Positions 39,314-48,148 of a stretch of 64,000 nt of DNA are shown in pieces. A program made the translations under genes and the position numbers. The notes beneath the pieces were generated by a model. The model worked only from the letters and a program-made list of their open reading frames with translations, was not told the origin of the DNA and ran no database searches. Source of the stretch: Erythrobacter sp. YT30 (GTDB lineage Bacteria; Pseudomonadota; Alphaproteobacteria; Sphingomonadales; Sphingomonadaceae); assembly GCF_001542875.1 (NCBI RefSeq), contig NZ_LMAF01000002.1:1077501-1141500 (forward strand), in the 5' to 3' direction. Numbering within the stretch: the first letter of the stretch is position 1; every line of letters begins with the position of its first letter.

Positions 39314-40156
39314 TCACGTGGTTCGATACGGAAGCAGGCTTCGCAGGCCCGTCTTGTTGACGTTCTGGATTTCAATGCCGGGGAAGGCGTTGACCTCGAT
39401 CGTTACTACTTCGTCTTCGGCGGTGATGATGCTGTCAGTTCCGCAATAGTTGAGGTCGATGGCGCGCGATGCCTTTGCCGCTTCTTCCAGCACTTTTGGC
39501 CATTTGGGGATCTCAAAACCGATTAAAGTCTCGCTTGTAGCCGGGTTCTCACTGACTTCGCGATTGTCATGCCATGCGCGCGTGCAGCGACCGGTCTCAA
39601 GATCAATCGCCATCCCAACCGCACCGCGATGAAGGTTCGCCTTTCCCCCCGATAGCTTCGTCGGCAGGCGCAGCATTGCCTGGATCGGCTTATGTTCGAA
39701 ACAGATCACGCGAACATCGGGAAGGCCATGCGCGCCGACTTCTTCGAAGACGCTGCTGGCCGTCACGAGCTCTTCAAGAAATGCCGTGTCGCGGTGCGCG
39801 CCTGAATTGCTGTAATGGCCGGTGAAAATGCGATTGAGATGCTCTTTGAGATCAGCCTTGCTCCAGGTGTCATCGCCGTTCTTCCAGGTGCCCGCTCTCT
39901 GTCGATGAAGCACCACGATGCCCAATCCTTTGCTGCCCTTGTTGGGCTTGACGACAAAGCTTTCCGGCAGATCGGCGAAATCGGCAATGGCGATGTCGGA
40001 CAATCCTTTGATCGTCATCAGAGTTTCGGGCACCCGCACCCCGGCTTTCTTGAGTGCCGCCTTCGATGCAACCTTGTCGTTTGCAAGAGCGATGGAGCGC
40101 CGTGAATTGACGTCAGCGATCATTTTGTTGCGGCGATTAATTCCGAGCAGATCCAC
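39314..40156 (-). CDS. ATP-grasp ligase, RimK-related (alpha-L-glutamate ligase-like, TIGR02291 type)
   Basis: A 280-residue ATP-grasp enzyme. The ATP-binding Lys70 lies in FVVKPNKGSKGLGIVVL, and the metal-site segment is EVNAFPGIEIQN near residues 254-265 (Glu254, Asn256). DVRVICFEHKPIQAMLRLP is typical of the RimK-related subfamily. The reaction should be ATP-driven formation of an amide bond between a carboxylate and an amine; substrates are unknown. It is the last gene of a three-gene overlapping operon and overlaps the seven-helix protein gene by 20 bases. In other bacteria this subfamily neighbours a 7TM/transglutaminase-like membrane protein and a retropepsin-like protease; no protease is seen here. 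Confidence 0.88.
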   Translation of the reverse strand: MDLLGINRRNKMIADVNSRRSIALANDKVASKAALKKAGVRVPETLMTIKGLSDIAIADFADLPESFVVKPNKGSKGLGIVVLHRQRAGTWKNGDDTWSKADLKEHLNRIFTGHYSNSGAHRDTAFLEELVTASSVFEEVGAHGLPDVRVICFEHKPIQAMLRLPTKLSGGKANLHRGAVGMAIDLETGRCTRAWHDNREVSENPATSETLIGFEIPKWPKVLEEAAKASRAIDLNYCGTDSIITAEDEVVTIEVNAFPGIEIQNVNKTGLRSLLPYRTT

Positions 40157-40922
40157 GGTCTTCCTCCAGCACGGTCGTGAATCTGTTGAGCTCGGTAAGG
40201 CGCAGCCCGCGATATCGCGAAAGCAGCAAGGCAGCGATGATGGCGATCAATGGGACAAGATAGGGCGATGATGCGACAGCCGCCCGAAGCGTGGTTCCCG
40301 CCAATGCAAACTGGATGATGATGGCCAGCAGAATGGTCGCCGAGGCGAGGCTGGCCGCTTCAATCCGGCCCTCGCTTTGATGCGTGATCCACCAGCGCTC
40401 CACCACCAGTGCGGAAATGACAATCGGGAACGAAGTGTCGAGCAATGCGCCGCCATACCAGCGCTGCAAAGCATACTGGATCAGCGCGACGACGCCGATC
40501 AGAACCGCCATCATACCCATGCGCGTCACATTGAACCGGTCTAGCAGCGGCACGATTAGCGCACCAAGCAGAATGATGAGCCCCATCGCGAGCGGTCCCA
40601 GCAATGGACCCAATTGCATAAAGGCAAGCGCCATCAGCATGGGCGTGAATATGCCGAAGGTATCAATGCCGATTACGACGCGGCTGAACAAAACGATCAC
40701 AGCGCCGAGCGGCATAGTCAAAATCAGGTGCGAGGCATCAAAGCCCCAACGCTCCATCGCTGACGGCAGTGATGGGCTTGGCACGCTGAACACTGTAGCA
40801 GGTGCCGTCAGCACCGCTTCGACAACGAGCGCCAGTAGGAGCAGCGTCCCCGATAATGCAAAGGCGAGCACTCGAAGAACGGCGAGCCGATTCTTGGGGC
40901 GGGGCGGGAGCTCAAAAGACAT
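40137..40922 (-). CDS. Seven-helix membrane protein of the 7TM-transglutaminase (UUP1-like) family, short form
   Basis: A 261-residue protein with a signal-anchor helix (about 17-38) and roughly six or seven further helices between 64 and 235. The segment GIDTFGIFTPMLMALAFMQLGP (given as GIDTFGIFTP, residues 85-94) is the core of the 7TM domain usually fused to an inactive periplasmic transglutaminase. Only about 25 residues separate the first two helices, so the periplasmic transglutaminase-like domain is missing. It overlaps the ATP-grasp gene by 20 bases and the barrel gene by 11, so all three are co-translated. Transport or binding of the ligase product is a guess. Confidence 0.8.
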   Translation of the reverse strand: MSFELPPRPKNRLAVLRVLAFALSGTLLLLALVVEAVLTAPATVFSVPSPSLPSAMERWGFDASHLILTMPLGAVIVLFSRVVIGIDTFGIFTPMLMALAFMQLGPLLGPLAMGLIILLGALIVPLLDRFNVTRMGMMAVLIGVVALIQYALQRWYGGALLDTSFPIVISALVVERWWITHQSEGRIEAASLASATILLAIIIQFALAGTTLRAAVASSPYLVPLIAIIAALLLSRYRGLRLTELNRFTTVLEEDRGSARN

Positions 40923-41763
40923 AGGCGATCATCAGCTGCGCCCGAAATCCCGAAAAATCGCGGATCGGATCGTTTGATTTGCGCCGCCTGTATTGAAACT
41001 CAGCCGATGTGCGCCATTCGCCGGGCCAATACAGAAATTCAACTTCCGGGGTGAATTGCTCGTCGCGGCGAGTGCCTCCATCATCGACGGCGCGGCCTGG
41101 AAAGTCGGTAACGCGCCACTCGAATTTAGGCCTCACTCGCAGATCGCGGCCAAGCGGATGGGTGTAGGTCACGGAAACCAATTGCCGATCATAGGTGCGA
41201 AATGCATCGTCTGAGCGAATGTCCTCGTAGCGCGCATCAAGTTCCAGATAGTGATATCGGCCAAACCGATAGCGGTATTCGCCCTCGATCCGCGGCCCAT
41301 CGCCCGTTGCATCACTGCCATCCGAATAACGGCGCTCGCGCCAGCGAAACGCTGCGCCAAATCGATGCGCGCGCACAGGCTCGAACCGCAGCCTTGCGCG
41401 CAATTCGGTTTCATCGATGTCGAAGAATTCAACCGATGGGAAGCGGTTGCTCCGCTCGGCCCTCAGCCGCAATTCCCAGTGATCATCGAATTCATGTTCG
41501 ATGCCGATCCGCGCGAAATATCGCACACGGTCGGTGAAGTCGGGATTGGAAAACTCGACATATTCAGCCTGCGCAGACAGCTCAATTTCGGTTTGGTCGT
41601 TTTCAAACTCCAGCCCAGCGGTCGCCTCGGTGATGATGGCGCTTGCATCAACATCATCATCGCCTTGTTCGACTTCCGCTTCGGAATAGACGCCGTCGAG
41701 CTCAAGGCGCAGATAAGGATCTGCCTCGAACCCGGCGAGTAACGAGAGTGCTTGGACGAACAT
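40912..41763 (-). CDS. Outer-membrane beta-barrel-like protein, first gene of ATP-grasp operon
   Basis: A 283-residue protein made almost entirely of alternating amphipathic strands (WELRLRAERSNRF, ELRARLRFEP, YHYLELDARYEDIR, LRVRPKFEWRV), ending in AQLMIAYVF with the terminal Phe of BAM substrates. About 14-16 strands are visible, enough for a closed barrel. The N-terminus is odd: only MFVQALSLLAGFEA could serve as signal, it lacks basic residues, and an in-frame stop 11 codons upstream leaves no other start. Its end overlaps the start of the seven-helix membrane protein gene. It may carry a product across the outer membrane. Unrelated in sequence to families I recognise. Confidence 0.7.
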   Translation of the reverse strand: MFVQALSLLAGFEADPYLRLELDGVYSEAEVEQGDDDVDASAIITEATAGLEFENDQTEIELSAQAEYVEFSNPDFTDRVRYFARIGIEHEFDDHWELRLRAERSNRFPSVEFFDIDETELRARLRFEPVRAHRFGAAFRWRERRYSDGSDATGDGPRIEGEYRYRFGRYHYLELDARYEDIRSDDAFRTYDRQLVSVTYTHPLGRDLRVRPKFEWRVTDFPGRAVDDGGTRRDEQFTPEVEFLYWPGEWRTSAEFQYRRRKSNDPIRDFSGFRAQLMIAYVF

Positions 41764-41869
41764 CGCACGGTCGAATAGGGCCTGACCGTTCGATCACGGT
41801 TAGCTCGCTACCGCGTAAACTACCTAGGCGCGCTTGCATGTCGCGTGATCGCGGCGCACACTTGCATCC

Positions 41870-42463
41870 ATGGGGATCATGGAAATCATCGGTATTGCAG
41901 GCAGCGTCAGCCTATTGAGCGGCTGGCGGCTCTATCTTTGCGTATTTGCAACCGGCCTCGCGATGCGATTGGATGCGCTGCCTGTGCCAGAACACCTTGC
42001 AAGTCTTGCCGTCCTTGAAAACCCGTGGGTGATGGGGATCGCGGCGCTTGGTGCGCTTGCGGAATTCTTTGCCGACAAGGTGATGTGGCTCGATAGCCTG
42101 TGGGACACCGTTCACACGCTGGTGCGGCCTATTGGCGGGGCGCTGTTGGCGCTGGCGATTGTCGATCCGTCCGATCCCGCAATGCAGGTGATCGCCTTTA
42201 TGCTCGGCGGCGGAGCAAGCTTCCTAGCTCATGGCGGGAAGGCATCGGCACGTGCTGTCGTCAACACATCGCCCGAACCGGTGAGCAATATCGCTGCATC
42301 CAGCGCCGAGGATATTGCGACGGTCGGGCTATTATATGTCGCGTATGAATATCCCGCAGTGGCTGCTGGCGTAGCCGCGGTGCTGTTGGTGCTGGTTTTT
42401 GGGCTGCTGTGGATTGCGAGCAGAGTGGTGAAACGAGTGTTTTTCAGATCGTCCAGAACTTAA
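41870..42463 (+). CDS. DUF4126 membrane protein
   Basis: A 197-residue membrane protein of the DUF4126 family. The N-terminal segment SLLSGWRLYLCVFATGLAMR, the central LENPWVMGIAALGALAEFFADKV with WLDSLWDTVHTLVRPIGG, and the Gly-rich helix GGGASFLAHGGKASARA are characteristic. About five membrane helices are expected. Function is unknown. It starts at 41870 or at a second ATG three codons on; neither has a clear ribosome site. It is divergent from the barrel/ATP-grasp operon. Confidence 0.85.
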   Translation: MGIMEIIGIAGSVSLLSGWRLYLCVFATGLAMRLDALPVPEHLASLAVLENPWVMGIAALGALAEFFADKVMWLDSLWDTVHTLVRPIGGALLALAIVDPSDPAMQVIAFMLGGGASFLAHGGKASARAVVNTSPEPVSNIAASSAEDIATVGLLYVAYEYPAVAAGVAAVLLVLVFGLLWIASRVVKRVFFRSSRT

Positions 42464-42465
42464 GT

Positions 42466-43503
42466 CTAGTCGGCAGCGCGCATCTGCGCGTTCTCAGTCA
42501 CCCATAGCGAGGGCCAATCGCCCGGCGGCGTGCCCCTACATTCGCGCATCTCGTTAAAGGATGCGAGACGGAACATCTCTCCATCCCAGGCCCAGCTCGC
42601 GCTCTGTCCGCAGTCGGCAAGCCCGCGACCTTTCGCGAATTCGTACAACATGCGGGTCGCAGGCGCATAATCCGCGGTTGTGATGCCAGCATACATCCAC
42701 GGTTCGACGGGACGATAGGAAATGGACAATTCGCGGGGCTGCTCAATTGGTGCAAATGACCAGTCGCCCGCCTCATCAACAATCACGATAATGGCAGACG
42801 CCTGATACGCGCCGAGCATGCATGGGATGATGCCGACCGAGTGATCTTTATCGAGACGGTAAAATTCGGCCTCTCCGGGTGCGGTGGAGCACTCCCCGGC
42901 TTCTTTCACGGCAGCGATGGCCTCCTTTCCTAGTGTTCGCGCTGGCGCATCGGACGGATTGGGTTGAGCGATGCTCGGGATACGAGGTGTGGGCGGAACC
43001 GCGCTTGCAGGCCTCGTACCGTTGGCAACAATGGCGGTGACGGTGCCGACACGCTTTTGCTGATCATCGATCCAGCGAAGACCAGCGCTTGCTCCCGTAA
43101 CCGGGAGGTCCCCGAAGACTTCACCATCAGGGCCGATCACCTGCGCGGACCGCGCGCGAGCGATCGCCTTGAGGAAGGGAATTGGATTGCTCGTTAAATA
43201 CCCACTCGCGTCAAATGCGAAGGTCGAATTGCGGCCATCAATTCGAATGGTTGTTGGCTTGTCGTAGAAATCAAAAGAAGGCGCCGCGCTGACGGTCGGT
43301 TCGTCTAAAGACCCTGCGCCGCGCTCCGTGCGGAGTGTCCAATTTGAGCCAGTGGCTATATCCGGTTTGGCAGCGATCGCCTCACAATCGCGGATGTTGT
43401 TGCACACCACGATCCAGTCGCCGAATTCGGCGGGCTCTGGGATTTCCGCAATCGATGGCGGCGCTGCGGGAGGGGTGAGGAGAAGGGCGGTCAACCAGAT
43501 CAT
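42466..43503 (-). CDS. DUF1176 domain protein, secreted
   Basis: A 345-residue secreted protein of the DUF1176 type. After a short signal (MIWLTALLLTPPAAPP) comes FGDWIVVCNNIRDCEAIA, the family's N-terminal DW.v.Cdn..C motif with a likely disulfide. Further Cys residues lie in GECST, IIPCML, LADCGQ and RECRG, consistent with a cysteine-bridged periplasmic fold. A Pro/Ser-rich linker lies near residues 160-180. The role is unknown; family members are widespread in alphaproteobacteria. Confidence 0.85.
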   Translation of the reverse strand: MIWLTALLLTPPAAPPSIAEIPEPAEFGDWIVVCNNIRDCEAIAAKPDIATGSNWTLRTERGAGSLDEPTVSAAPSFDFYDKPTTIRIDGRNSTFAFDASGYLTSNPIPFLKAIARARSAQVIGPDGEVFGDLPVTGASAGLRWIDDQQKRVGTVTAIVANGTRPASAVPPTPRIPSIAQPNPSDAPARTLGKEAIAAVKEAGECSTAPGEAEFYRLDKDHSVGIIPCMLGAYQASAIIVIVDEAGDWSFAPIEQPRELSISYRPVEPWMYAGITTADYAPATRMLYEFAKGRGLADCGQSASWAWDGEMFRLASFNEMRECRGTPPGDWPSLWVTENAQMRAAD

Positions 43504-43544
43504 GATTCAAGCCTAGCAGGCTCGCCCTTAATCAAAAGCATCGC

Positions 43545-44816
43545 CTAGCTGTGCGCCGTGATAAACTCCTCAACCACGGGCGCGACCTTGTTGCGCCAGC
43601 GGCTGCCGTTGAAAATGCCGTAGTGGCCGGCACCTTCGGCCATGTAATACTGCTTTTTGCTCTTATCGAGATTGGGCGTCAGTTTCAGCGCGGCCTTCGT
43701 CTGGCCGAGGCCTGAGATATCGTCACGCTCGCCTTCAATGGCGAGAAGTGCGGTGTGGGTGATGCCTTTGAGGTCCACGATCTCTCCTTTGTGGCGGAAT
43801 TCACCATTCGGGATTGAGTGCTTCTGGAAGACTTCTTCGACCGTCTGGAGGTAGAATTCCGCCGTCATGTCGCACACCGCGCGGTATTCGTCGTAAAAAT
43901 CCTTCGTTGCCTGAGCGCTTTCATCATCGCCAGCGGTGAGGTGTTTGAACATCTCATAATGGCTCATCATGTGGCTTTGCAGATTCATGCTCATGAACGC
44001 GGAAAGCTGCATGAAGCCGGGGTAAACACGCCGACCGGCGCCGCGGTAATTCATGGGAACGGTCGCAATCACCGAACCGCGGAACCATTCGATCGGACGA
44101 TTCATCGCGTGATCGTTAACGGTTGTCGGGCTTTCGCGGGTGTCGATTGGCCCACCCATCATGGTAAGTGTATCGGGGCTGGCTGGTGAGCGATGCTGAT
44201 TGAGAAGCGATGTCGCGGCAAAAGCCGGAACCGATGGCTGGCACACCGCCATCATGTGGGGACGGCTGGGCTTTTCGCGCTCAGTGCCTGATTGCGCGGC
44301 GATATATTCAAGAAATTCAATTAAATAGTCGATGTAATCATCGAGATCGAAATGTCCCTCATGCAGAGGCACCGTTTTCGCATCGGCCCAATCGGTGATG
44401 TAAACCTCGCACGACTGCAGCATGCGAGCGACCGTGCCGCGCAGAAGCGTTGCGTAATGGCCGCTCATCGGTGCAACGATCAGCAGTTTGGGACGGCGGG
44501 CGGTCGCTTCGCCGTCAATGATGTCGACGCCTTCGAGGCGGAACCGCTTCAGATCGCCAAACGGGCGATTGAGCACGGTCGACTCAATGACCGAGTAGAT
44601 CTTGCCATCCAGAGCCACCTCAGTGATGCCGAAAGCGGGTTTGCCATAATTCGCCGTGGCGTGAGCAAACACATCGAGCGCGTTGGCTGTCATCGACCCA
44701 ATGCCCATATGGCTCAATGGATTGGCGGGGCTCGATAGCATTTCTGCACCCATGGAAGCCCAAGCGCTGGCGCTATTGAGCCAGCTGCGTTGAAGCTCGT
44801 AGGCCTGATAAAGCAT
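43545..44816 (-). CDS. phaZ: Intracellular polyhydroxyalkanoate depolymerase
   Basis: A 423-residue PhaZ1-type depolymerase that mobilises native PHB granules. The N-terminus MLYQAYELQRSWLNSASAWA and the lipase-box-like segment AVCQPSVPAFA with catalytic Cys192 are typical. The C-terminal AEGAGHYGIFNGSRWR supplies the His. Together with phaB at 12.8-13.5 kb it indicates PHB storage. A perfect 19-base palindrome lies 112 bases upstream of the start, a plausible PHA-regulator site. Confidence 0.94.
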   Translation of the reverse strand: MLYQAYELQRSWLNSASAWASMGAEMLSSPANPLSHMGIGSMTANALDVFAHATANYGKPAFGITEVALDGKIYSVIESTVLNRPFGDLKRFRLEGVDIIDGEATARRPKLLIVAPMSGHYATLLRGTVARMLQSCEVYITDWADAKTVPLHEGHFDLDDYIDYLIEFLEYIAAQSGTEREKPSRPHMMAVCQPSVPAFAATSLLNQHRSPASPDTLTMMGGPIDTRESPTTVNDHAMNRPIEWFRGSVIATVPMNYRGAGRRVYPGFMQLSAFMSMNLQSHMMSHYEMFKHLTAGDDESAQATKDFYDEYRAVCDMTAEFYLQTVEEVFQKHSIPNGEFRHKGEIVDLKGITHTALLAIEGERDDISGLGQTKAALKLTPNLDKSKKQYYMAEGAGHYGIFNGSRWRNKVAPVVEEFITAHS

Positions 44817-44927
44817 GTAATGCCCCTTTCATAAGGGCATGTGCCCTCGGTAAAATCTCTCAGAATGCGCGAGAAATTGGCGCAATTCCCGTCTTTGATC
44901 CCTCAACCCAAATGGAGGCTAATGGGT

Positions 44928-44946
44928 AATTGTGCAATGCACAATT
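44928..44946. promoter_or_regulatory. Candidate operator: perfect palindrome between phaZ and ABC exporter
   Basis: AATTGTGCA-A-TGCACAATT, a perfect 9-bp inverted repeat with one spacer base. The TGC/GCA core resembles the TGC-rich sites described for the PHB-responsive repressor PhaR. It is 112 bases from the phaZ start and 73 bases from the ABC exporter start. The regulator itself is not in the window. Confidence 0.5.
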
Positions 44947-45018
44947 TGTAACTGTCCGATAAATGGAAAGGGGGAAGACGCGTTTTTTGCACGTGAAATT
45001 GTGGCCCGTCCGCCCTAG

Positions 45019-46881
45019 ATGAGCCTCGAAATGTCGGGCGAAGCTCAAAACACGGCAGAAAACACCGCTGCGATTACGGTCGCGGCTGGTGATGCTGTGC
45101 GTGAAAAAACGGTTCCGGAAAAGAAATCGCGTTCGCTTGCGCCGCTCAAGATGGTTTATCGCGAGGCGGGCAAATATCCTGCGCAAATCTGCTGGGCGTT
45201 GCTCGCGCTGATGGTGACCGCTGGTGCAACCTTGGCGATCCCCTGGCGGTTCAAAGTCATAGTCGATGACGCGTTTTCGGGCGGCGCCGGATCAGAAGAA
45301 ATCGCGAGCGCGTTCCAATACCTGCTGATGATCGTCGTGATCCTTGGCATTGGCACGGCCCTGCGGTTCTATTTCGTAAGCTGGATCGGTGAGCGCGTCG
45401 TTGCCGATATCCGCGCCAAGGTTCAGCGCAACCTATTGCGCATGTCGCCTTCATTCTACGAAGAGAACAGCCCCAAGGAAATCTCAAGCCGGATGACATC
45501 CGATACCGCCATCATCGAAACGGTGGTGGGGACGACGGTTTCGGTCGCTTTGCGGAATGTCCTAACAGCGATTGGCGGCACGATATTGCTGCTTTATCTC
45601 GCGCCCAGCCTGACGATTGGCCTACTCATTGGCATTCCGCTTGTGCTTGCTCCGATCGTGTTTTTCGGTCGCAAGATCCGCTCAATTTCACGCTCAAGCC
45701 AGGACCGCGTGGCTGATGTGGGAGCTTATGTCACCGAGGTTTTGAGCGCGATGAAAGTCGTCCAAAGCTTTGGCCAGGAACGGCGCGAGGCAGACAGATT
45801 TCAGGGCGTGGTTGAGCGCACATTCGATACCGCGCGAAAACGCATAATGTTGCGCGCCGCGATGACTTCCATCGTGATTGTGCTGATTTTTGGCGGGATC
45901 ACGCTGGTTATGTGGCGCGGGGCAGAAGCCGTGTCGGTCGGCGCAATTTCAGGCGGTACAATTGCAGCTTTCGTCATCACCGGCGGGATCGTCGCAGGCG
46001 CATTTGGCGCGCTTACCGAGGTGTACGGCGATTTGCTGCGCGGCGCAGGAGCCGCGAGCAGGCTTGCTGAATTGCTCGAATCGCAGCCCGAGATTGCTGC
46101 GCCAGAGAGGCCTGAGCGCCTGCCGGAACCGCCGCGTGGCAGCCTCTCGTTCCGCAATGTCACGTTCCGCTATCCCGCTCGTCCCGAAACACCCGCGCTA
46201 ACCAATTTCAGCCTCGAAATTGAACCGGGTGAAACGATCGCGATCGTCGGTCCCTCGGGTGCGGGCAAATCGACTCTCTTCCAGCTGGTAGAGCGGTTCT
46301 ACGATCCGCAATCGGGCACGATCCGGCTCGATGGCGTCCCCCTTACCAAAGCTGATCCTGCCGATATCCGCGCGCGGATCGCTTTCGTTCCGCAAGAGGG
46401 TATTCTGTTCAGTGCCAATGCGCGCGACAATCTGCGTTATGGCCGCTGGGATGCGAGCGAAGAGGATATCTGGGACGCGGCCCGAGCGGCGAATGCCGAA
46501 GGGTTTCTGCGCGAACTACCCGATGGGCTCGACACCTATCTTGGCGAGGGCGGGACGCAATTGTCTGGCGGTCAGCGTCAGCGCGTGGCGATCGCCCGCG
46601 CACTGCTGCGCGATGCGCCGATCCTGCTTTTAGACGAGGCGACCAGCGCTCTTGACGCGGAAAGCGAGCAATTGGTGCAGCAAGCGCTTGATACGCTCAT
46701 GGTTGATCGCACGACGCTGGTTATCGCGCACAGGCTTGCAACCGTGCGCGCTGCGGACAGGATCATCGTGCTCGATAATGGCGAGATCGTCGAACAGGGC
46801 ACTCATGATCAATTGGCGGCGGCAAATGGGCTCTATGCACGCCTTGCAAAGCTGCAATTTGGGGAAAGCGAGCTCGTTTAA
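45019..46881 (+). CDS. ABC exporter, fused membrane and ATPase domains (MsbA-like)
   Basis: A 620-residue half-transporter: a polar N-terminal tail of about 45 residues, six membrane helices (about 55-330) and a C-terminal ATPase. Walker A is GPSGAGKST, the signature LSGGQRQR, and Walker B with the catalytic Glu ILLLDEATSALD; the H-loop is in VIAHRLATVRAADR. It resembles the MsbA-related exporters that flip lipids or hydrophobic compounds. Two in-frame ATGs (45019, 45031) are possible; neither has a strong ribosome site. uppP follows 58 bases on. Confidence 0.9.
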   Translation: MSLEMSGEAQNTAENTAAITVAAGDAVREKTVPEKKSRSLAPLKMVYREAGKYPAQICWALLALMVTAGATLAIPWRFKVIVDDAFSGGAGSEEIASAFQYLLMIVVILGIGTALRFYFVSWIGERVVADIRAKVQRNLLRMSPSFYEENSPKEISSRMTSDTAIIETVVGTTVSVALRNVLTAIGGTILLLYLAPSLTIGLLIGIPLVLAPIVFFGRKIRSISRSSQDRVADVGAYVTEVLSAMKVVQSFGQERREADRFQGVVERTFDTARKRIMLRAAMTSIVIVLIFGGITLVMWRGAEAVSVGAISGGTIAAFVITGGIVAGAFGALTEVYGDLLRGAGAASRLAELLESQPEIAAPERPERLPEPPRGSLSFRNVTFRYPARPETPALTNFSLEIEPGETIAIVGPSGAGKSTLFQLVERFYDPQSGTIRLDGVPLTKADPADIRARIAFVPQEGILFSANARDNLRYGRWDASEEDIWDAARAANAEGFLRELPDGLDTYLGEGGTQLSGGQRQRVAIARALLRDAPILLLDEATSALDAESEQLVQQALDTLMVDRTTLVIAHRLATVRAADRIIVLDNGEIVEQGTHDQLAAANGLYARLAKLQFGESELV

Positions 46882-46939
46882 GGACGCTTTGGTCTAGACG
46901 GATTGACTTGGCCGTCCTTGCTGGCATTGGCTGCGCGCC

Positions 46940-47797
46940 ATGACGATACTGCAATTGCTCATCATTGCCGTGGTGCAGGGGATCACCGAGTTTCTGCCGA
47001 TCTCCTCGTCAGGGCATCTGATCCTGATCCCCTATCTAACCGAGTTTCCCGATCAGGGACCCCTGATCGATGTCGCGGTGCACGTAGGATCTCTTCTCGC
47101 AATTATCGTCTATTTCTTCAAAGACGTACTGGTCTTGGCCCGCGGCGGGTTTGCGAGCGTCGGTGTCGGAGCAAGCGCGCCCAATGCCCCCGCTGAGCGC
47201 CGCCTGTTCTGGTGGATCGTGCTGGGGACAATCCCCGCGGTCGCGTTTGGCCTTTCAATAAAAATGGGCCTTTTCAACGGCATCGCGACGGACCTGTTCG
47301 GAGTTGAGATTGTCGATGACGATTTGATGAGTTCGATCCGGTTCACCGATCTCATCGCGTTCAATCTCATCGTTTACGGACTGCTCCTGGGGCTCGCCGA
47401 TTACATCGGCAAAGAGGTGAAGGTATTTGAGAACATGACCTGGCGCGATGGTCTGATTGTTGGCGTGGCGCAGGCTCTTGCGATCATTCCGGGCACCAGC
47501 CGTTCGGGTGTGACGATGACTGCGGCGCGGTTCCTCGGGTACAAGCGCGTGGAGGCGGCTCGGTTCTCTTTCCTGCTGTCGATCCCAGCGGTTGCAGGGG
47601 CTGGGGTTCTGATTGTGCCCGAGATATTCGAGGCGGGAACAGAGCTTGCCTGGGATGCGCTCATTGCAGGTGTACTGACCTTTATCTCGGCCTTCCTCAC
47701 AATGGCGTTTCTGATGAATTTCCTTAAGCGCGCCTCAATGATGGTATTCGTGGTTTACCGGGTCGCGATGGGCTGCGCGCTCCTATACTTTTTTTAA
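46940..47797 (+). CDS. uppP: Undecaprenyl-diphosphatase (BacA/UppP)
   Basis: A 285-residue inner-membrane phosphatase recycling the lipid carrier for peptidoglycan and polysaccharide synthesis. The signature EFLPISSSGHLILIP lies near residue 18, and the second motif PGTSRSGVTM is present. About eight hydrophobic segments are visible. Length is slightly above the usual 270. It complements murA and the sugar transferase genes in the window. Confidence 0.95.
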   Translation: MTILQLLIIAVVQGITEFLPISSSGHLILIPYLTEFPDQGPLIDVAVHVGSLLAIIVYFFKDVLVLARGGFASVGVGASAPNAPAERRLFWWIVLGTIPAVAFGLSIKMGLFNGIATDLFGVEIVDDDLMSSIRFTDLIAFNLIVYGLLLGLADYIGKEVKVFENMTWRDGLIVGVAQALAIIPGTSRSGVTMTAARFLGYKRVEAARFSFLLSIPAVAGAGVLIVPEIFEAGTELAWDALIAGVLTFISAFLTMAFLMNFLKRASMMVFVVYRVAMGCALLYFF

Positions 47798-47872
47798 ATG
47801 CGAATTATCCGCAATAACTCAGGAACAAAACGCCGCACCCGTGTGTAGAAGCAATGATACACACGCAGAAAG

Positions 47873-48148
47873 GTGAAGAGCGTTCCGATGGCCCTCATGG
47901 TGCTAGTTCTTGTTGGTTTGACGTTTGGCTGGCTGTCCTCTGTCCTTGCCCGGACTGAGGCTGCGGGCTCGATATTGCGGCAGATCGGACTTGCAATGGC
48001 AGCGTCTGTGGCTGTGGGCCTTTATGCGAACAATATGACGATGATGGGAGGCCTATCACCTGCCGCGCTTGGGTTTGCCTGCGCAGCTGCGACTGCAGTT
48101 CTTGCAGCCTATCACGTTCTTGTCCGAAGCAGGACCAGCGAAGTTTAA
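47873..48148 (+). CDS. Small membrane protein of unknown function
   Basis: A 91-residue protein with three hydrophobic segments (about residues 5-25, 36-52 and 62-82) in a pattern like small GlsB/YeaQ-type or DUF proteins, but no signature is firm. The start is GTG at 47873 or ATG at 47888. An 8-bp inverted repeat (CGTGTGTA at 47840-47847, TACACACG at 47858-47865) lies just upstream, possibly a uppP terminator remnant or a regulatory site. Its end overlaps the convergent phhA gene by four bases. Confidence 0.55.
   Translation: MKSVPMALMVLVLVGLTFGWLSSVLARTEAAGSILRQIGLAMAASVAVGLYANNMTMMGGLSPAALGFACAAATAVLAAYHVLVRSRTSEV

Noticed and set aside
47840..47865. Inverted repeat CGTGTGTA/TACACACG upstream of the small membrane protein gene
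   Set aside because: No T run follows, and an 8-bp repeat at 10-base spacing with no other cue is too weak to call a terminator or operator.
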